Assembly (NCBI GenBank): GCA_050943215.1
Contig: JBMNOU010000001.1
Coordinates: 1-64,000, forward strand
Length of the DNA: 64,000 nt
Direction: 5' to 3'
From: JBMNOU01 sp050943215
Lineage (GTDB): Bacteria; Bacillota; Clostridia; Christensenellales; SZUA-584
Under the pieces are notes generated by a model. The model did no database searches and was not told where the DNA came from. It was given only the letters and a program-made list of their open reading frames with translations. Every line of letters begins with the position of its first letter. The stretch's first letter is position 1. Shown here piece by piece: positions 43,756-51,163 of this stretch. Position numbers and translations under genes: made by a program.

Positions 43756-44925
43756 ATGGAATTTGCAAAGAGACTAAACAACGTAACGGGCAGTGCGATC
43801 AGGGAAATATTTTCACTGCTGGCACAGCCGGGCATGATATCGTTCGCAGGTGGAAACCCTTCTCCGGATAGTTTCCCTACAGAGGACTTGGCGGCTATAG
43901 CCAATACTCTGATACGAGAGAAGGGGACGCACGTGCTGCAATACGGCGGCACTCCGGGTATCGTATCCCTTAAAGAAACGGTGATCGGCATGGCTGTCAA
44001 GCGTGGCATAAAAGCGTTGCCCGAAGAGGTCATTATCACATCCGGCTCTACCCAGGGCATCGGGCTTGCAGCAAAAACGCTTATTAATCCGGGCGATGTA
44101 GTTCTTGTCGAATCGCCGACTTTTATAGGTGCGCTGCAGACGTTCCTGACTTTTGAGGCTAACGTGAAAGGCGTCGCGATGGACGATAATGGAATGATCA
44201 TTGAAGATCTTGAAGAGAAGATCATCAAATACCGCCCTAAATTTGTATACACGATACCCACGTTTCAAAACCCAACCGGCAGAACGATGCCAGCGGACAG
44301 GAGAAGACGCATGATTGACGTCTGCGAGAAATACGGCGTATTGATACTGGAAGACGATCCGTACTGCGACCTTAAGTATTCAGGAGACAGCGTATTACCT
44401 GTTAAAAGCGAAGATAAGAGCAACTGCGTGATATATCTGATGAGCTTTTCTAAAATAATTTCCCCGGGGCTGCGGGTGGGCGCTGCGGTGGCGGACAAGC
44501 GTATTGTCGAAAAATACAATATTGCAAAACAGGGGGAAGACCTGCATACATCTAACCTTTCCCAAGAAATCGTTGATGCGTATGTTCTTTCCGGAAAGCT
44601 TAAACCGCATATTGAAAGCATATGCTTAAGCTACAGGGAAAAACGCGATGCCATGCTAAAGAAGTTTGAAACGTTCCCCGAAGGCATTAACTATACACGG
44701 CCAGACGGCGGTCTGTTCATATGGGTTTGTCTTCCCAAAGGAATGGATGCGGTTAACCTTTTTAAGCTATGTGTTAAGGAAGGCGTGGCTTTTGTACCCG
44801 GTACGCATTTTTTTCCGGAAGGCGGGAATATGAACACGATGCGGCTTAATTTTTCGATGCCATCGCTTGATCAGATTGACAAGGGTATGGATACGCTAAA
44901 GAACGTGATCGTAAAAAATATATAA
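43756..44925 (+). CDS. PLP-dependent class I/II aminotransferase (2-aminoadipate-type)
   Basis: The 389-residue protein is of the MocR-related/LysN-like aminotransferase group: GMISFAGGNPSPDSFP at the start, YTIPTFQNPTGRTM, the PLP lysine in MSFSKIISPGLRVG, and the final MRLNFSMPS. It lacks the N-terminal winged helix of MocR regulators. Substrate may be 2-aminoadipate, an aromatic or a branched-chain amino acid; sequence alone does not decide. An AAAGGAAA site precedes the ATG. Confidence 0.85.
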   Translation: MEFAKRLNNVTGSAIREIFSLLAQPGMISFAGGNPSPDSFPTEDLAAIANTLIREKGTHVLQYGGTPGIVSLKETVIGMAVKRGIKALPEEVIITSGSTQGIGLAAKTLINPGDVVLVESPTFIGALQTFLTFEANVKGVAMDDNGMIIEDLEEKIIKYRPKFVYTIPTFQNPTGRTMPADRRRRMIDVCEKYGVLILEDDPYCDLKYSGDSVLPVKSEDKSNCVIYLMSFSKIISPGLRVGAAVADKRIVEKYNIAKQGEDLHTSNLSQEIVDAYVLSGKLKPHIESICLSYREKRDAMLKKFETFPEGINYTRPDGGLFIWVCLPKGMDAVNLFKLCVKEGVAFVPGTHFFPEGGNMNTMRLNFSMPSLDQIDKGMDTLKNVIVKNI

Positions 44926-45044
44926 CCCAACGCTTTAAAGGGAAACTTTAAGTATTGACCGCTGACCGTAAAGGCAGAATCCGAAATCACTTCTTTTATT
45001 AACTCTACTGTCTTATTTCAAAAGCAAACATTTATGGAAATATA

Positions 45045-45074
45045 AAACGCGGCTACAGTTCTGTAGACGCGTTT
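45045..45074 (-). terminator. terminator of the CDF transporter gene
   Basis: AAACGCG.CTACA/TGTAG.CGCGTTT with one mismatch. On the minus strand it is followed by TTTTATATTT, so it best serves the leftward CDF gene. Confidence 0.75.
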
Positions 45075-45134
45075 AAGGCTTATCTCGTCCTTTATCTATG
45101 TTTAAAATTCTCGGCTCTTTCAAAACGGCAAGGC

Positions 45135-46046
45135 TTAATAGGCTTTCTCATTTACTATACGTTCGGGTTCTACATGAACGATAACCTCGTATACGTCATC
45201 AATGAAATCAAGGATTTTTTTTCGGACTTGAGCTGCGATATCGTGCCCGGCTTCAACAGTAATATCCGGTTTTACTTCAATCTCTATATCGACAAAAAGA
45301 TGCTGCCCTACGTATCGTCCTTTTATCTGCGGAACCGAAATGATTCCCTTTGTAGATAGCGCGATATCCTTGATGGATTGAATTTTTTCATCCCGGGGCG
45401 AAGCGTCCATCAGGCTTTTGATAGAATCTCTGAGAATGTCATAGGCAATCTTGAAAATGAGGCAGGCGACAACCGCTCCTGCGATGGGATCGAGATAAGA
45501 AAGAAAACTAATATTTAGCCATTTGCCAATCATGCTGCCTAATATCCCTAAAAAACTGCCTATCGAAGAAAATGCATCTGAACGGTGATGCCAAGCGTCC
45601 GCGATCATTGATTTACTGCTGATTTTCTTGCCGGCGGCGTAGGTTACCCGATACATGGCTTCTTTTACAACGATTGATAAGATCGCAGCGATAAGCGCGA
45701 GAAAGGTTGGTGTTGAAAAAGAGTGTGTGATAGCAGATTCAACAATTCCTTTTATAATCATTAATGCTACAATAACAAGCGTAACGCCGACGAAAGATGC
45801 GGCAATGGGCTCGACTCTGCCATGCCCATAAGGGTGCTCTTTGTCCACCGGTTTTCTTGCAATCCTGATTCCTATTAGTACGACTGATGTCGCAATGATA
45901 TCTGAGGCAGAATGAAGGGCGTCTGATATCATTGCTTGACTGTTTCCAAATACGCCAGCCGCAAACTTAAGCAGACTAAGTACGATATTTCCGAGGATAC
46001 AAGTGATTGTTATTTTTTCCCCGTGACGGTAATCGATTGTTTTCAT
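45135..46046 (-). CDS. cation diffusion facilitator (cobalt/nickel/zinc exporter)
   Basis: A 303-residue member with six membrane helices and a C-terminal cytoplasmic domain (from about 210). The metal site pairs are SDALHSASD in helix 2 and DAWHHRSD in helix 5. The ATG at 46046 follows GGGAGG; longer frames run into the riboswitch. A NiCo riboswitch upstream suggests that nickel or cobalt is a real substrate, as for czcD genes under this RNA. Confidence 0.93.
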   Translation of the reverse strand: MKTIDYRHGEKITITCILGNIVLSLLKFAAGVFGNSQAMISDALHSASDIIATSVVLIGIRIARKPVDKEHPYGHGRVEPIAASFVGVTLVIVALMIIKGIVESAITHSFSTPTFLALIAAILSIVVKEAMYRVTYAAGKKISSKSMIADAWHHRSDAFSSIGSFLGILGSMIGKWLNISFLSYLDPIAGAVVACLIFKIAYDILRDSIKSLMDASPRDEKIQSIKDIALSTKGIISVPQIKGRYVGQHLFVDIEIEVKPDITVEAGHDIAAQVRKKILDFIDDVYEVIVHVEPERIVNEKAY

Positions 46047-46118
46047 GATGGATACCTCCCCAAACCCGAAGAATTTAGCTTGCATGCAGGTATTCATCAG
46101 TAATATCCCTAAAGGTAT

Positions 46119-46156
46119 AAAAAAACACCTGCAGAACATTACTGTCCCACAGATGT
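46119..46156 (-). terminator. NiCo riboswitch terminator
   Basis: On the minus strand ACATCTGTGGGACA, loop GTAA, TGTTCTGCAGGTGT, then six T: 14 pairs including wobbles. Its 5' arm is made of the 3' end of the aptamer, so metal binding would prevent it (an ON switch). Confidence 0.88.
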
Positions 46157-46230
46157 GCTGATCTCAGATCTGCTGCCGCTTTCGCAGCCCGGCCCCATGA
46201 ACCAAATCTGGCTCATCGCCTGCTCAGTTT
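46141..46230 (-). promoter_or_regulatory. NiCo (czcD-type) riboswitch
   Basis: On the minus strand the leader reads CTGAGCAGGCGATGAG..., then GGGCCGGGCTGCGAAAGCGG, CAGCAGAT and ACATCTGTGGGACAG, in the order of the NiCo consensus as I recall it (CTGAGCAGGC, GCCGGGCTGCGAAAGCGGCA, CATCTGTGGGACAG). It sits between a good promoter and a CDF gene, which is the classic context. Confidence 0.9.
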
Positions 46231-46268
46231 GTACTGTCGTTTACATGCAGTGCAAAAAGATAAGATTA

Positions 46269-46297
46269 ATAATAATATATGCATTGGTTTTTGTCAA
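46269..46297 (-). promoter_or_regulatory. promoter of the NiCo riboswitch-CDF transcript
   Basis: Minus-strand TTGACA (46297-46292), 17 bases, TATTAT (46274-46269). It is placed some 40 bases before the aptamer. Confidence 0.8.
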
Positions 46298-46584
46298 GTG
46301 TTACTGTTATAGGCAAATAAAACCTCTTTGGCTCCTTTTTTAGCTATAGGGTATGATATGCTGTTTATATTCGGTCATCATTGCTTATTCTCAGCATTTA
46401 GTCATCAAAAAATCTTACCGATAACACCTGCACGTTATGAATAATGTTACTGAAAAGGCGTTACTAATAATGGGTCTATTTATATAGCAAATTTATTTAG
46501 TATGAGTTAAGATAAAAAGATTAGCAATAATAGTTATTATTAAACAAATGCTAAAAGTTGCTATTTTTATGAGGGTATTAAGCT
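46298..46584. other. intergenic region before thpR, nothing recognised
   Basis: About 290 bases, AT-rich, with no ORF, hairpin-plus-T-run or RNA gene that I can support apart from a weak AGGG site just before thpR. Confidence 0.5.
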
Positions 46585-47118
46585 ATGCGTTTATTTGTCG
46601 GGATTAAAACCGGGTGTGAAAATCACCTTGTTTCACTGCAGAATGAACTTAAAAAAATAGGGAAAGGGCATTTTACACAAAAAAACAATCTGCATATTAC
46701 GCTAAAATTTTTGGGTGAGGTCCCGTCCTTTAAACTTAAAAGTATCACCGAAGCTATCTCCGAGCCAAAAGACAACCCCTTTTTGCTTGAATGCCAAGGA
46801 GTTAGTATTTTTAATAAAAACGGGATCATATCGGTCAAAGTAGCAGGAGAATTGGGTAAGCTTACCACACTTTACTCAACGCTTGAAATTGCGCTTGAAA
46901 AAAGAGGCTTTGAAAAGGAAAAAAGAGAATTTAGACCCCATATTACACTCGCGCGGAATTTCCGTATTACAGACGGATGTAATGTAGAAACAATACCGTA
47001 CCGCTGCTATGGATTTAAAGTGGAAGAACTAATACTCTTTGAAAGCAGGCGGGATGCTGGTAAACTTGTATATGCGCCTTTGTTTATTCATAAACTTGCG
47101 GAACAAAAAAACAAATGA
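46585..47118 (+). CDS. thpR: RNA 2',3'-cyclic phosphodiesterase ThpR
   Basis: A 177-residue 2H phosphoesterase with both HxTx motifs: HITL at residues 37-40 and HITL at about 119-122. It opens 2',3'-cyclic phosphates on RNA; the older name is 2'-5' RNA ligase. It is the last chromosomal gene before the mobile element's left edge. Confidence 0.94.
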   Translation: MRLFVGIKTGCENHLVSLQNELKKIGKGHFTQKNNLHITLKFLGEVPSFKLKSITEAISEPKDNPFLLECQGVSIFNKNGIISVKVAGELGKLTTLYSTLEIALEKRGFEKEKREFRPHITLARNFRITDGCNVETIPYRCYGFKVEELILFESRRDAGKLVYAPLFIHKLAEQKNK

Positions 47119-47145
47119 GGCAAAAAGCATTGCTTTTGGGATTGC

Positions 47146-47190
47146 TGGCGTTCCCGGCGCGGCTCGAACGCGCGGCCTTTCGCTTAGGAG
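47146..47190 (-). other. 3' fragment of tRNA-Arg(CCU): left attachment-type junction
   Basis: On the minus strand the sequence supplies an anticodon loop CTCCTAA (anticodon CCU), 3' stem GCGAA, variable loop, a T stem GCGCG/CGCGC with loop TTCGAGC, the acceptor strand CGGGAAC, discriminator G, and encoded CCA. No D arm, 5' acceptor or complete anticodon 5' stem follows: pairing breaks off after 47190. Such a fragment is left when an element integrates in a tRNA gene. The intact tRNA is predicted at the far right end of the element, same orientation. Confidence 0.8.
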
Positions 47191-47420
47191 TAGAACACAG
47201 GGGATATCGTGGAATATTACGCAGTACCATGCATTACCGCCAAACCCGCATAAATACTGGATTTTCGGACACTTCCATTCTTTTGTAGTACGGCGTCGTA
47301 CCACTGAATATTATCGGGTTCTGCCATATTTCTTAGCAAATTCTTAGCGCCATAATGAAAAATGCAAAATCGGGTGGACGGTCCAGCCACTGCGCCATAA
47401 TCAGAATCGAACGCTCTTAG

Positions 47421-47462
47421 GCCGTTTGTTCGTAGACTGAGAGCAGACGAATTTTATATTTA
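47421..47462 (+). repeat. element hairpin A, copy 1
   Basis: GCCGTTTGTTC... and GAGCAGACG form a 9-pair hairpin followed by an AATTTTATATTT tail. A second copy lies at 47916-47960 with the same stem core, differing in the loop. Likely a terminator-like or RNA regulatory hairpin used by the element. Confidence 0.6.
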
Positions 47463-47471
47463 TTCGCACCT

Positions 47472-47501
47472 TTGCTTTCTTATTTTTCTTTCCTCTATAA
47501 T
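47472..47501 (+). promoter_or_regulatory. promoter of two small element genes
   Basis: TTGCTT (47472-47477), 18 bases, TATAAT (47496-47501), then AAGGAGG at 47511-47517. Confidence 0.6.
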
Positions 47502-47524
47502 GAAGGTACAAGGAGGTATTCAGT

Positions 47525-47695
47525 ATGAAAAAGAAAAAGCATATGGTTACATACGACGAGTGGAGACTCATCATCCACGCCCTAAACGGTCTTAGAAACA
47601 GCTTAATTGCAGAACGAAAACATACCGATACCGTGGATGACGCGCTGCTTGCGTTTATGAACGCCAAGACCAGGCGCGTGAAGATTATTGGGTGA
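47525..47695 (+). CDS. 56-residue basic protein of the element
   Basis: Starts MKKKKHMVTYDEWRLIIHAL and ends NAKTRRVKIIG, seven bases after AAGGAGG. It is rich in Lys/Arg and helical, as in small ORFs that often sit at the start of Firmicute ICE modules. No domain recognised. The next gene starts 5 bases after its stop. Confidence 0.65.
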   Translation: MKKKKHMVTYDEWRLIIHALNGLRNSLIAERKHTDTVDDALLAFMNAKTRRVKIIG

Positions 47696-47699
47696 CGGT

Positions 47700-47897
47700 A
47701 TGGGAAAACAAGATTTTGAAAAAGCCTTTTCAGACTTTATTGATGGCAACGAATATGACGAAGCACAGAGCTCAATGTTTAAGATGGTACGCATATCGTG
47801 TCAGGCGGGTTGGGAATCCGCAGGCGGTAATCGCCCATCCCCGCAACCCGTCACCCACCTTGCATTAAAAAGGTCTCCTAAAGAACCATCCAAATAA
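47700..47897 (+). CDS. 65-residue element protein, unknown function
   Basis: Sequence begins MGKQDFEKAFSDFIDGNEYDEA, with a later AGWESAGG; the pattern (Phe-Asp-Glu-Tyr-Asp-Glu-Ala, then helix and AGWxxAGG) recurs in small ICE proteins. Acidic N-terminal half. No known domain. Its start overlaps no ribosome site of its own except GGGTGACGG, so it probably relies on coupling with the upstream small gene. Confidence 0.6.
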   Translation: MGKQDFEKAFSDFIDGNEYDEAQSSMFKMVRISCQAGWESAGGNRPSPQPVTHLALKRSPKEPSK

Positions 47898-47915
47898 CCG
47901 CATACATAGCGTAAA

Positions 47916-47960
47916 GCCATTTGTTCTTACTCCAGTTAAGAGCAGACGGCTTTTGTATTT
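47916..47960 (+). repeat. element hairpin A, copy 2
   Basis: AAAGCC..TTTGTTCTTA/TAAGAGCAGACGGCTTTT: stem with the same core as copy 1 and a T-rich 3' side. It follows the stop of the 65-residue protein directly, so it may end that transcript. Confidence 0.6.
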
Positions 47961-47974
47961 TCTCCAGTTTTGTG

Positions 47975-48020
47975 TACATAGCCGCTGCTATTTATAAAGC
48001 AAAGCGGCTAAATCTATTTT
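47975..48020 (+). repeat. element leader hairpin B, copy 1
   Basis: TACATAGCCGCTGCT, spacer, AGCAAAGCGGCT AAATCTATTTT. It is the same design as copies at 49033-49080 and 63081-63128, which sit just before parA and the toprim gene. Here the downstream gene is missing: the sequence runs straight into the 3' end of a leftward Fic gene. Confidence 0.7.
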
Positions 48021-48928
48021 AGAATTTCAAGATAACGTGCCAACCGTTCCTCTAAATACTCCGAGATCATCTCCACCATAGGTGCGGCGTCCCTGTCCCT
48101 ATAATAATTGTCAAAGCAAGCGTAGTAACGTTTTCTGTCGGAAAACTTGACGTCAATCGGCGGATAGCCTTGCTGCATCAACATTAAGTTAAGAACCAGC
48201 CTGCCCGTGCGCCCGTTGCCGTCTATGAAAGGATGGACGCCTTCAAATTCCAAATGGAACAAAGCGGCGTTATCAATAGGATGACGCTTTGTTTCTTTTT
48301 GTCCGGCAATAAGCTGCTCCATCTGCACTGGCACCAGATAAGGCTGTGGCGGCTCATGGTATGCGCCCATGATCGTAACTGGAATGCGGCGATATACCCC
48401 TTTGTCCTCCGGTCTGTCCATTAAAACAAGGGAATGGATGTCTTTGATTACCGATTCGGTTATCGCTGCTTTTTCTGATACTAAACGTTCCACATATAGA
48501 AAAGCGTCTCGATGGCCTACCGCCTCCAAGTGGTCTTTGAGTGGTTTTTGATCAATCGTTACACCCTCCAGCACCAAAGCCGTTTCCCGCAGAGTGAGGA
48601 TGTTGCCTTCAATGGCGTTGGAGTTATAAGTAAACTCTACAAGAAATTCCTCTTGCAACCGCTTTAGTTCCCCTTGCGTCAGAGGGCGGCGTTTACTCAG
48701 TTCCGCTTTTAGGGCATCCACACGGGTAAATATCGTGGCATATTCTTTCGGAACGATTTTACCACGCAAACTGCGCCCGTCAGCAGGCTTTATAGCATCA
48801 GCCGGTATGCGATAGGAACGCCCCTCTTTGACTGCACCTTCAATTTTCCCTTGTTCACAAAGCAGCCGCACGCGCCGGTCTGATAGGTTCCATTGTTCCG
48901 CTGCTTGATTTACACTGATATATTCCAT
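48014..48928 (-). CDS. Fic-family protein with N-terminal HTH (self-inhibited class)
   Basis: A 304-residue Fic protein, likely an AMP transferase or related modifier. The N-terminal part (1-48) is a MerR/excisionase-like helix-turn-helix; the inhibitory helix motif SNAIEG at 103-108 fits (S/T)xxxE(G/N); the Fic core HPFIDGNGRTGR is complete at 232-243. GAGGTG precedes the ATG. It has its own promoter and points against the element genes around it. Two copies of leader hairpin B flank it, so it looks like a cassette inserted between a leader and parA. Confidence 0.92.
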   Translation of the reverse strand: MEYISVNQAAEQWNLSDRRVRLLCEQGKIEGAVKEGRSYRIPADAIKPADGRSLRGKIVPKEYATIFTRVDALKAELSKRRPLTQGELKRLQEEFLVEFTYNSNAIEGNILTLRETALVLEGVTIDQKPLKDHLEAVGHRDAFLYVERLVSEKAAITESVIKDIHSLVLMDRPEDKGVYRRIPVTIMGAYHEPPQPYLVPVQMEQLIAGQKETKRHPIDNAALFHLEFEGVHPFIDGNGRTGRLVLNLMLMQQGYPPIDVKFSDRKRYYACFDNYYRDRDAAPMVEMISEYLEERLARYLEILK

Positions 48929-48953
48929 GAAATCACCTCAATTCTACATAAAC

Positions 48954-48982
48954 AGTATAGTCCAAATCCGGAATGTTATCAA
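48954..48982 (-). promoter_or_regulatory. promoter of the first Fic gene
   Basis: Minus-strand TTGATA (48982-48977), 17 bases, TATACT (48959-48954). Confidence 0.75.
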
Positions 48983-49032
48983 CTTAAAATCGGGTTCATG
49001 CAACCAATTATTCCGTTTGTTGTTGTTTGCTA

Positions 49033-49080
49033 TACATAGCCGCTGCTGTCTTTAAGACAGAAGGGGCTAAATTTATTTGG
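49033..49080 (+). repeat. element leader hairpin B, copy 2 (upstream of parA)
   Basis: TACATAGCC, inner stem CTGTCT-TTA-AGACAG, GGCT AAATTTATTTGG, leading into AAGGAGG for parA. Same start and end as copies 1 and 3 with different stem interior. Confidence 0.75.
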
Positions 49081-49095
49081 AAGGAGGAAGTAGCA

Positions 49096-49917
49096 ATGTC
49101 AATTGGCAAAGTCATTGCGATATGCAACCAAAAGGGCGGCGTTACCAAGACCACGACAACGGCGAATTTGGGCATTGGATTAGCTATGCAGGGGAAAAAG
49201 GTGCTGCTTGTGGATGCAGACCCGCAGGGCGATTTAACCACCGCGCTTGGTTGGCCGGACAATGAAAGCCTGCCCGTCACACTTTCCACCATCATGGATA
49301 AAATCATCCGTGACGAGGACTTTGAGCATTACGAGGGCATCTTGCACCACGATGAAGGCGTTGACCTGATACCGTCCAGTATTGAACTTTCCGGCATGGA
49401 AATGACACTTGTAACCGCCATGAGCAGGGAGTTTACCCTGCGCGAATATCTTGGCCGCATCAAACATGAGTATGATTATGTGATTATCGACTGTATGCCG
49501 AATTTGGGCATGATTACGATCAACGCGCTTGCGGCGGCTGATTCGGTCATTGTACCTGTTCAGGCACAATATCTGCCTGCAAAGGGCATGACGCAGTTGA
49601 TGAAAACCATCGGCAAGGTGAAAAAGCAGATTAACCCCGCTTTAAAAGTGGACGGAGTTTTATTGACCCTTGCTGATATGCGTACCAACCTTGCAAAAGC
49701 GACGGAACAAACCCTGCGTAAGCAGTACGGCAATGTCCTGAAAATCTACAAAACGCAGATTCCCGTAGCGGTTAAAGCCGCTGAAACCAGCGCAATGGGA
49801 CAGAGTATTTACACCTATGACAAAGGGAGTAAGGTTGCGCAGGCATATGCCGAGTTCACAAAGGAGGTGCTTGGCTGTGGCGAAAGAAATAAAGCTAAAC
49901 CTGCCATCAGCAGATAG
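49096..49917 (+). CDS. parA: ParA/Soj-family partition ATPase
   Basis: A 273-residue deviant-Walker ATPase that segregates or stabilises the element DNA. The Walker A loop reads KGGVTKTT (residues about 15-22), with Thr in place of the usual Gly; the signature Lys is kept. LVDADPQGDLTT and DCMPNLG (Walker B region) follow. The ATG at 49096 sits eight bases after AAGGAGG and just after leader hairpin B. The parB start is inside its 3' end. Confidence 0.93.
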   Translation: MSIGKVIAICNQKGGVTKTTTTANLGIGLAMQGKKVLLVDADPQGDLTTALGWPDNESLPVTLSTIMDKIIRDEDFEHYEGILHHDEGVDLIPSSIELSGMEMTLVTAMSREFTLREYLGRIKHEYDYVIIDCMPNLGMITINALAAADSVIVPVQAQYLPAKGMTQLMKTIGKVKKQINPALKVDGVLLTLADMRTNLAKATEQTLRKQYGNVLKIYKTQIPVAVKAAETSAMGQSIYTYDKGSKVAQAYAEFTKEVLGCGERNKAKPAISR

Positions 49918-50929
49918 TCTCTTTACCACACAGGAGGAACGGGACGACGCGAAGCTGGAACGGGTAATGGATTTGCCATTATCTGAAATCAGCGATTTTC
50001 CCGATCACCCGTTCAAGGTACGGATGGACGCTGAAATGCAGGAAATGGCCGAGAGCGTCAAGCAATACGGCGTGTTAGTTCCCGGCCTTGTGCGCCCCAA
50101 AGATGGCAGCGGATATGAGATGGTTGCCGGGCACCGACGCAAAACGGCAAGCAAATTGGCGCAGCGCGAAACCATGCCCTGCATTATCCGCAATTTAACG
50201 GACGATGAAGCGACCATAATCATGGTGGACAGTAATTTGCAGCGTGAAAAAATCCTGCCATCTGAAAAGGCGTTCGCGTATAAGATGAAGCTGGATGCCA
50301 TGAAGCGGCAAGCAGGTAGACCGAGTAAAGATAATTCTGCCCCAGTGGGGCAGGATTTCGAGGGAAAAACTTCGAGAGAATTATTAGCGGAAAAATCGCC
50401 TGACAGTCACTCTCAAATCCAACGATATATCCGCTTAACCGAGTTAATCCCGGAACTACTGGAAATGGTGGATAATGCGGCGTTGGGCGAAAAACCGCAA
50501 GTTTCTATCGCCATGCGCCCCGCTGTGGAACTTTCCTACCTGCCGAAAGAACAACAGCAGTTTGTATTAAGCGCAATCCAAAGTGAAATCTGTACGCCAT
50601 CCCATGACCAAACGCTTAGAATGCGGGAAAAATCAAAAGAAGGATTGTTGGATGAAGATGCGGTTTTATCCATCATGCAGGAGGAAAAGCCCAACCAGGC
50701 AGAGCAGTTCAAGCTGCCAAAGGAAAAACTCAGCAAGTTCTTTGCACCGGGGACGCCCGCGCAGAAAATAGAGGACACCATCATCAAAGCATTGGAGCTT
50801 TACCGCCAGCGCGAACGCAACCGGGACGCAAGGCAACGCACGTCAAGGGAGGACTCTGTTCTTTTACCCCGCCGCTATGGTTTGCCGCATTTCCCCTCTC
50901 CCAGACCCTCACCCCCTAAAACCAGCTAA
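49877..50929 (+). CDS. parB: ParB-family DNA-binding partition protein
   Basis: From the GTG at 49877, nine bases after AAGGAGG and 41 bases inside parA, the protein has 350 residues. The ParB/Srx domain has AGHRRKTASKLA and a GERR-like box, followed by NLQREKILPSEKAFAYKM and an HTH region. The final 25 residues (Pro-rich, PHFPSPRPSPPKTS) look unlike a ParB end and coincide with an inverted-repeat region, so the C-terminus may have been replaced. Confidence 0.88.
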   Translation: MAKEIKLNLPSADSLFTTQEERDDAKLERVMDLPLSEISDFPDHPFKVRMDAEMQEMAESVKQYGVLVPGLVRPKDGSGYEMVAGHRRKTASKLAQRETMPCIIRNLTDDEATIIMVDSNLQREKILPSEKAFAYKMKLDAMKRQAGRPSKDNSAPVGQDFEGKTSRELLAEKSPDSHSQIQRYIRLTELIPELLEMVDNAALGEKPQVSIAMRPAVELSYLPKEQQQFVLSAIQSEICTPSHDQTLRMREKSKEGLLDEDAVLSIMQEEKPNQAEQFKLPKEKLSKFFAPGTPAQKIEDTIIKALELYRQRERNRDARQRTSREDSVLLPRRYGLPHFPSPRPSPPKTS

Positions 50930-51068
50930 CCAGCCGAAAAAGAAAATAGTATGCTGTTCTTTCTTTAATAGTAATCCCATGCTTTTATGCAATAGGGCCG
51001 CAGCAATCCATAGGCGGCTTTTCTGCTTGGCGGATGCGCGTGGGAAACGGCTTCTTTTTTCGGCTGGT
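50929..51068. repeat. 140-bp region bounded by a long inverted repeat
   Basis: ACCAGCCGAAAAAGAA at 50929-50944 is repeated inverted (TTCTTTTTTCGGCTGGT) at 51052-51068, 13 perfect pairs then one bulge. Inside is GCCGC...GCGGC. There is no ORF. It could be a MITE-like insertion or a structured RNA between parB and the adhesin. Confidence 0.5.
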
Positions 51069-51163
51069 AAGATCAAGAGTTCAAGCAACAAATCATCAAC
51101 GTAACGAAAATACCGGGCAATGCGTCCGGCATTTTTTTATGCGAAAAATCAAGGAGGCAGTCC

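Noticed and set aside
47347..47403. Direct repeat GCGCCATAAT (47347-47356 and 47394-47403) as an attachment core
   Set aside because: Only 10 bp, both copies are on the element side of the tRNA fragment, and the tRNA fragment explains the junction better.
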